Assembly: GCA_945862035.1 (NCBI GenBank)
Contig: CAMAXB010000096.1
Span: forward strand, 1-9,911
Direction of reading: 5' to 3'
DNA from: Opitutus sp. GAS368
Lineage (GTDB): Bacteria > Verrucomicrobiota > Verrucomicrobiia > Opitutales > Opitutaceae
Length of the DNA: 9,911 bases
Shown: positions 6,394 through 9,911 of the stretch, piece by piece
How positions within the stretch are numbered: the stretch's first letter is position 1
Layout of the letters: every line of letters starts with the position of its first letter
Program-made: the position numbers and the translations under genes
Notes under the pieces: model-generated
What the model was told of the DNA's origin: nothing
The model's database searches: none
What the model saw: the letters and a program-made list of their open reading frames with translations, nothing else

Positions 6394-7617
6394 GTGACCA
6401 TTGCCGTACCTCTCCCATCCCGTTTAGCCATCCTCGCCTGCCTGCTCACCTTCCTTTGGGTTGCCGGTTGCAGCAGATCTTCCCCGGAGGCCCCCAACTC
6501 CGACCCCAACGCCAAGTCCGCCGCCAACCCAAGCCAAGCCGGTCCGGCGAATGAGAGAAAAGGCGCCGCTCGAAGAGTCGCGGCTGAACAGAACCGGGAC
6601 CGCCTCGCCGCTGCCGAAGCCGTCCCGGTCGAAGTCGCACCGGTCGTCCGCGGGCCCATCTCCGCCTTCCTCAGCTATAATTCAGCGCTCGAGACCGAGG
6701 CGATCGTCGACATCTACCCCCAAACCGCCGGTCAGGTCGACACGCTCCTCGTCGAGGAAGGCAGCGTCGTCAAAGCCGGCGACCCCCTGCTCAAGATCGA
6801 CGAGCGCGAACTGCGCGTCGACGTCGAGGAGAGCTCAATCAACTACCAGCACCAGCTTCAGGGCTTCGCACGCATCGAGGATCTCCATCAGCGCAATCTC
6901 ATCAATCCGCAGGAATTCGAGAACAACCGGTACCAGCTCGACCAGGCCCGCCTTCGCGACGAACGCGCCAAGCTCCGCCTCTCCTACGCCACCGTCCGCG
7001 CCCCGTTCGACGGCGTGGTGGCCTCCCGCGAAACCCAGGTGGGCGCGCGGGTCGGCACGGGAACCAAGCTCTTCTCCCTCGTCAAACTCGACGAGATCGT
7101 CGCGCGCGTTTTCGTCCCGGGCCGCTACCTGTCGGTGGTCGCCGCCGATCAACCTGCAATCGTAACTTCCGAGTTCCTGCCCGGCCGCGCGCTGCAGGGC
7201 TGGGTCAAACGCCTCAGCCCGGTGATCGATCCGAAAAGCGGCACGTTCCGCGTCACGATCGGCGTGCGCGGCGAACGCCCGAGCGACCTGCCGCCCGGGT
7301 TGTTTGTCAATGTTCGCATTCTGACCGACACGCGCCCCGACGCCCTGCTGATCCCCAAGCGCGCCGTGGTCTACGAGGGCGGCGAGCGCTACGTCTTCAC
7401 CGTCGCCGACGGCAAAGTCACCAAACAGCGACTCAATGCCGGTTATGAGGATCCCGAGACCATCGAGATCCTCTCCGGTCTCGCGCCGGGTACCCCCGTC
7501 GTGGTCCTCGGCCAGGCCGGCCTGAAGGACGGCGCGCAGGTCCGGGTCGTGGCCCCGGCATCCGATCTGCCCGTGAATCCCTCCGTCCCGCCCGCGCCGT
7601 CCGCCGGCGGCACGTAA
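6394..7617 (+). CDS. RND efflux periplasmic adaptor (membrane fusion protein), lipoprotein
   Basis: This adaptor links an inner-membrane RND pump to an outer-membrane channel across the periplasm. The start used is GTG 6394; an in-frame TTG at 6358 would add 12 residues. From GTG there is a signal peptide with hydrophobic core LAILACLLTFLWV and lipobox VAGC, with the lipidated Cys at residue 26. A Ser/Pro/Ala-rich tether of about 50 residues follows. The lipoyl (barrel-sandwich) halves are around residues 105-140 (AGQVDTLLVEEGSVVKAGD) and 196-230 (YATVRAPFDGVVASRETQVG), separated by a short alpha-hairpin of about 55 residues. The beta-barrel domain is at about 235-310 and a membrane-proximal domain ends near 390. 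The order matches the HlyD/AcrA family; the short hairpin resembles adaptors of the simpler RND pumps. The pump gene follows after 25 bases, so the two form an operon. No TolC-type channel or regulator gene is in view, and the substrate cannot be told. Confidence 0.92.
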   Translation: MTIAVPLPSRLAILACLLTFLWVAGCSRSSPEAPNSDPNAKSAANPSQAGPANERKGAARRVAAEQNRDRLAAAEAVPVEVAPVVRGPISAFLSYNSALETEAIVDIYPQTAGQVDTLLVEEGSVVKAGDPLLKIDERELRVDVEESSINYQHQLQGFARIEDLHQRNLINPQEFENNRYQLDQARLRDERAKLRLSYATVRAPFDGVVASRETQVGARVGTGTKLFSLVKLDEIVARVFVPGRYLSVVAADQPAIVTSEFLPGRALQGWVKRLSPVIDPKSGTFRVTIGVRGERPSDLPPGLFVNVRILTDTRPDALLIPKRAVVYEGGERYVFTVADGKVTKQRLNAGYEDPETIEILSGLAPGTPVVVLGQAGLKDGAQVRVVAPASDLPVNPSVPPAPSAGGT

Positions 7618-7642
7618 GCCCGACTCCGACCCGCGCTCCCGC

Positions 7643-9911
7643 TTGAGCACGCGCCCCAAGAATTTCCGGATCGACGACTCGGCCTTCGCCTTCGTCGTGC
7701 GTCGTCCGGTCGCCATCCTGATGGTCACGCTGGCCGTCGCCGTCTTTGGCAGCGTGTCCTACCAGCGCCTCGCGCTCACGCTCATGCCGGACATGAGCTA
7801 CCCGACGCTCACCGTGCGCACTTCCTACCCGGGCACCGCGCCGGAGGAGATGGAGACCGTGGTGTCACGTCCGCTGGAACAGCAGCTCGGCATCATTCCC
7901 AAACTCGTCGCCATCAGCTCGATTTCCAAGGCGGGCCAGTCCGACGTCGTCCTCGAGTTCCAGTGGAAGACCGACATGGACCTGATCGCCCAGGAGGTGC
8001 GCGAAAAGGTTGATCGGATCCGCCTGCCCGATGGCGCGCAGCGCCCCCTGCTCCTCCACTACGATCCCTCCCTCGATCCGATCCTGCGCCTCGGGCTGGC
8101 GGGACCGCAGTCGCTCTACGAATTGCGCTACCTGGCCGAGAACGACGTGAAGCGCAAAATCGAGACCATCCCCGGCGTGGCGGCCGTGCAGGTCAAGGGT
8201 GGCCTGGAGGAGCAGTTCCTCGTCGCAATCGATGAGAGCAAGCTGTCGGCCCTCAAACTCGACATCAGCCAGGTCGCGACCCGTCTCCAGCAGGCCAACG
8301 TCAATATGCCGGGCGGCAACCTGCGCGAGGGCCAGACGGAATACCTCATCCGAACGCTCAACGAATTTCGCACACTCGAGGAGATCGGCTCGGTCATCAT
8401 CGGACGCCAAAACAATGTCGACGTCCGGCTGCGCGATATCGCCGCCGTCTCCCGCTTTCATGAGGACCTGCAGGTCATCACGCGGGTGAATGATCGCGAG
8501 AGCGTTGAGCTCGAGATCTTCAAGGAAGCGGATGCGAACGTCCTCGTGGTCGCGGATGCGGTCAAGACAGCCATCTTCGGACGACCGGACCAGCAGGCCT
8601 ACGTGGCGGCGCTCGACGCTCCCGCCGGCCAGGCCGATACAACCGCCCGCCCGCGGTCCACACCGGCCGCCCAACTCGCGGCCCGCAGCACCGCCCAGGC
8701 GCTGATGATGCAGCGCCAGATGACGGACTTCCTTGCGTACAATCTGCCTACGGATGCGAGCCTGCAGCTTCTCTCGGACCAGTCCGTTTTCATCGATAGT
8801 TCCATCCGGGAAGTGAAGAGCAACGCGCTGCTCGGCGGCATCATCGCGATCGTCGTGCTCTACCTGTTTCTCCGCAACTTCGTCCAGACACTCATCGTCA
8901 GCCTGTGCATCCCCATTTCCATCCTGGCGACCTTCGCCCCGATGCACATGGCCGGGGTCTCGCTGAACATTATCTCGCTGGGCGGACTGGCCCTCGGCGT
9001 GGGCAATCTGGTCGACAATGCCATCGTCGTGCTCGAGAGCATTTTTCGCTGCCGCGAGGAAGGCGATGATTCGGTCACCGCGGTCGTACGCGGCACCAGT
9101 GAGGTCGCGATGCCCGTCGTGGCGTCCACGCTCACCACCGTGGCGGTCTTTTTTCCGATCGTCTTCGTCGAAGGCGTCGCGGGCCAACTCTTCGGCGACA
9201 TGGCCCTGGCGGTCGTCTTCTCGCAGATCGCCTCCCTCATCGCCGCGCTCTATCTGATCCCGATGCTCGCGGCGCTGTTGTCGCGGTTCGGCGCCGGCGA
9301 AGGGTCAGCCGGATCGGCCGCGGTCTCGCCGCTCGGCACCAGCGCCTACCTGTCTTTTCCCGCGCGGCCCGCAGGCGCGAGCCGCAGCACTCACACGGGC
9401 CGTCTTCTCCGCGAGATCGTCCTTCGTTCGGCCCGGGGCGCGTTGGTCATGGCTGCGGTCGCGACGAAGGCAGTGCTCGCACTCGGCGCAACGGCAATCT
9501 GGCCGGTGCTGTGGCCGGTCACACGGCTGCGGCAGAAAACCGCAACCACCGCGGCATGGCTGGCCGCCGACACCCTCGGTCCCATCCGGAGCGCCTGGGT
9601 CTGGCCCGGCATGCTGAGCTTTTCCGGGCTGCAGCGATTGGGGCCAAGCCTGGCGGACTCTGCACGTTGGCTGGCCGCGCACCGCTGGCGGTGGATCGCG
9701 CTGCTCGCGCTGCCCGCCGCAGGCGTTGCGACGGTCCTTGGGCTGCGCCTCCATCTCCCAGCCATCCCAGCCGCACCGCCCGGCCCGGTTCTCCCCGGGA
9801 TCACGCCTGCGCTGGATACGCCCTGGCTGCAGTCAATCTGGACGTGGACTCGCGACCAACCGTGGTGGCTGCTCGTCCTGCTCGTTGTTCCCGGTGCGAT
9901 CCCGTTCATCC
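7643..9911 (+). CDS. RND-family efflux transporter, inner-membrane pump (partial, cut by right edge)
   Basis: This is a proton-driven RND exporter of the HAE/AcrB type that works with the adaptor just upstream. The 756 visible codons cover the first half. They contain N-terminal VVRRPVAILM leading into TM1 (about 22-42), YPGTAPEEMETVVSRPLEQQ (62-81), a periplasmic porter region, TM2 (about 394-412), TM3 (417-440) and TM4. TM4 carries LGVGNLVDNAIVVLES, with proton-relay Asp458 (Asp407 in AcrB) followed by Asn459 instead of the second Asp. TM5 is at 489-512 and TM6 at 522-548. Two regions are unusual: a Pro/Ala-rich insertion near 314-352, and more than 200 residues after TM6 with extra hydrophobic stretches. 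The start is a TTG at 7643, the best-placed start ahead of TM1; the next in-frame candidate, GTG 7697, would cut into the conserved N-terminus. No Shine-Dalgarno sequence is seen. The frame is open throughout with GC-rich third positions. Confidence 0.93.
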   Translation, partial: MSTRPKNFRIDDSAFAFVVRRPVAILMVTLAVAVFGSVSYQRLALTLMPDMSYPTLTVRTSYPGTAPEEMETVVSRPLEQQLGIIPKLVAISSISKAGQSDVVLEFQWKTDMDLIAQEVREKVDRIRLPDGAQRPLLLHYDPSLDPILRLGLAGPQSLYELRYLAENDVKRKIETIPGVAAVQVKGGLEEQFLVAIDESKLSALKLDISQVATRLQQANVNMPGGNLREGQTEYLIRTLNEFRTLEEIGSVIIGRQNNVDVRLRDIAAVSRFHEDLQVITRVNDRESVELEIFKEADANVLVVADAVKTAIFGRPDQQAYVAALDAPAGQADTTARPRSTPAAQLAARSTAQALMMQRQMTDFLAYNLPTDASLQLLSDQSVFIDSSIREVKSNALLGGIIAIVVLYLFLRNFVQTLIVSLCIPISILATFAPMHMAGVSLNIISLGGLALGVGNLVDNAIVVLESIFRCREEGDDSVTAVVRGTSEVAMPVVASTLTTVAVFFPIVFVEGVAGQLFGDMALAVVFSQIASLIAALYLIPMLAALLSRFGAGEGSAGSAAVSPLGTSAYLSFPARPAGASRSTHTGRLLREIVLRSARGALVMAAVATKAVLALGATAIWPVLWPVTRLRQKTATTAAWLAADTLGPIRSAWVWPGMLSFSGLQRLGPSLADSARWLAAHRWRWIALLALPAAGVATVLGLRLHLPAIPAAPPGPVLPGITPALDTPWLQSIWTWTRDQPWWLLVLLVVPGAIPFI

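Noticed and set aside
7865..9187. 440-residue open frame on the minus strand across the RND pump
   Set aside because: The plus frame carries conserved RND helices and the proton-relay Asp. The antisense product is Asp/Arg/Gly-rich without recognisable domains.

Overview
The window looks like a GC-rich chromosomal segment from a Gram-negative (diderm) bacterium. It encodes a diaminopimelate pathway, a lipoprotein adaptor and an inner-membrane RND pump. My best guess is Verrucomicrobiota, near Opitutaceae. That guess rests on the overall look of the proteins, the very high GC at third codon positions and the lack of Shine-Dalgarno sequences before any gene. It is an inference, not a demonstrated placement.

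Layout. Bases 1-1327 on the minus strand hold two lysine/peptidoglycan-precursor genes, dapA then dapB; dapB runs off the left edge. From about 1427 the plus strand carries a housekeeping run: a small unrecognised reading frame (1427-1692), fabD (fatty acid synthesis), lepA (translation factor EF4) and lepB (signal peptidase I). The lepA-lepB adjacency is the classic arrangement known from E. coli. A 7-bp GC-rich hairpin lies just behind lepB and may end this transcript.

Bases 5768-6393 have no intact gene. The left part carries, on the minus strand, what looks like the decayed C-terminal end of a PIN-domain (VapC-like) toxin gene. The right part is AT-richer and probably holds the promoter for the last operon. 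From 6394 to the right edge the plus strand carries a two-gene efflux unit: a lipoprotein periplasmic adaptor (membrane fusion protein) and an RND inner-membrane transporter. The transporter is cut by the window edge after 756 codons.

Most of the window is ordinary core genome. I see no CRISPR array, tRNA, rRNA, insertion sequence or defence system. The points worth a second look are: (1) the RND transporter departs from the family plan after its sixth membrane helix, with more than 200 residues containing extra hydrophobic, Trp-rich segments; (2) the small coding-like frame before fabD has no stop of its own and runs in frame into FabD; (3) the signal peptidase has a large insertion between its catalytic Ser and Lys boxes; (4) the PIN-domain remnant.
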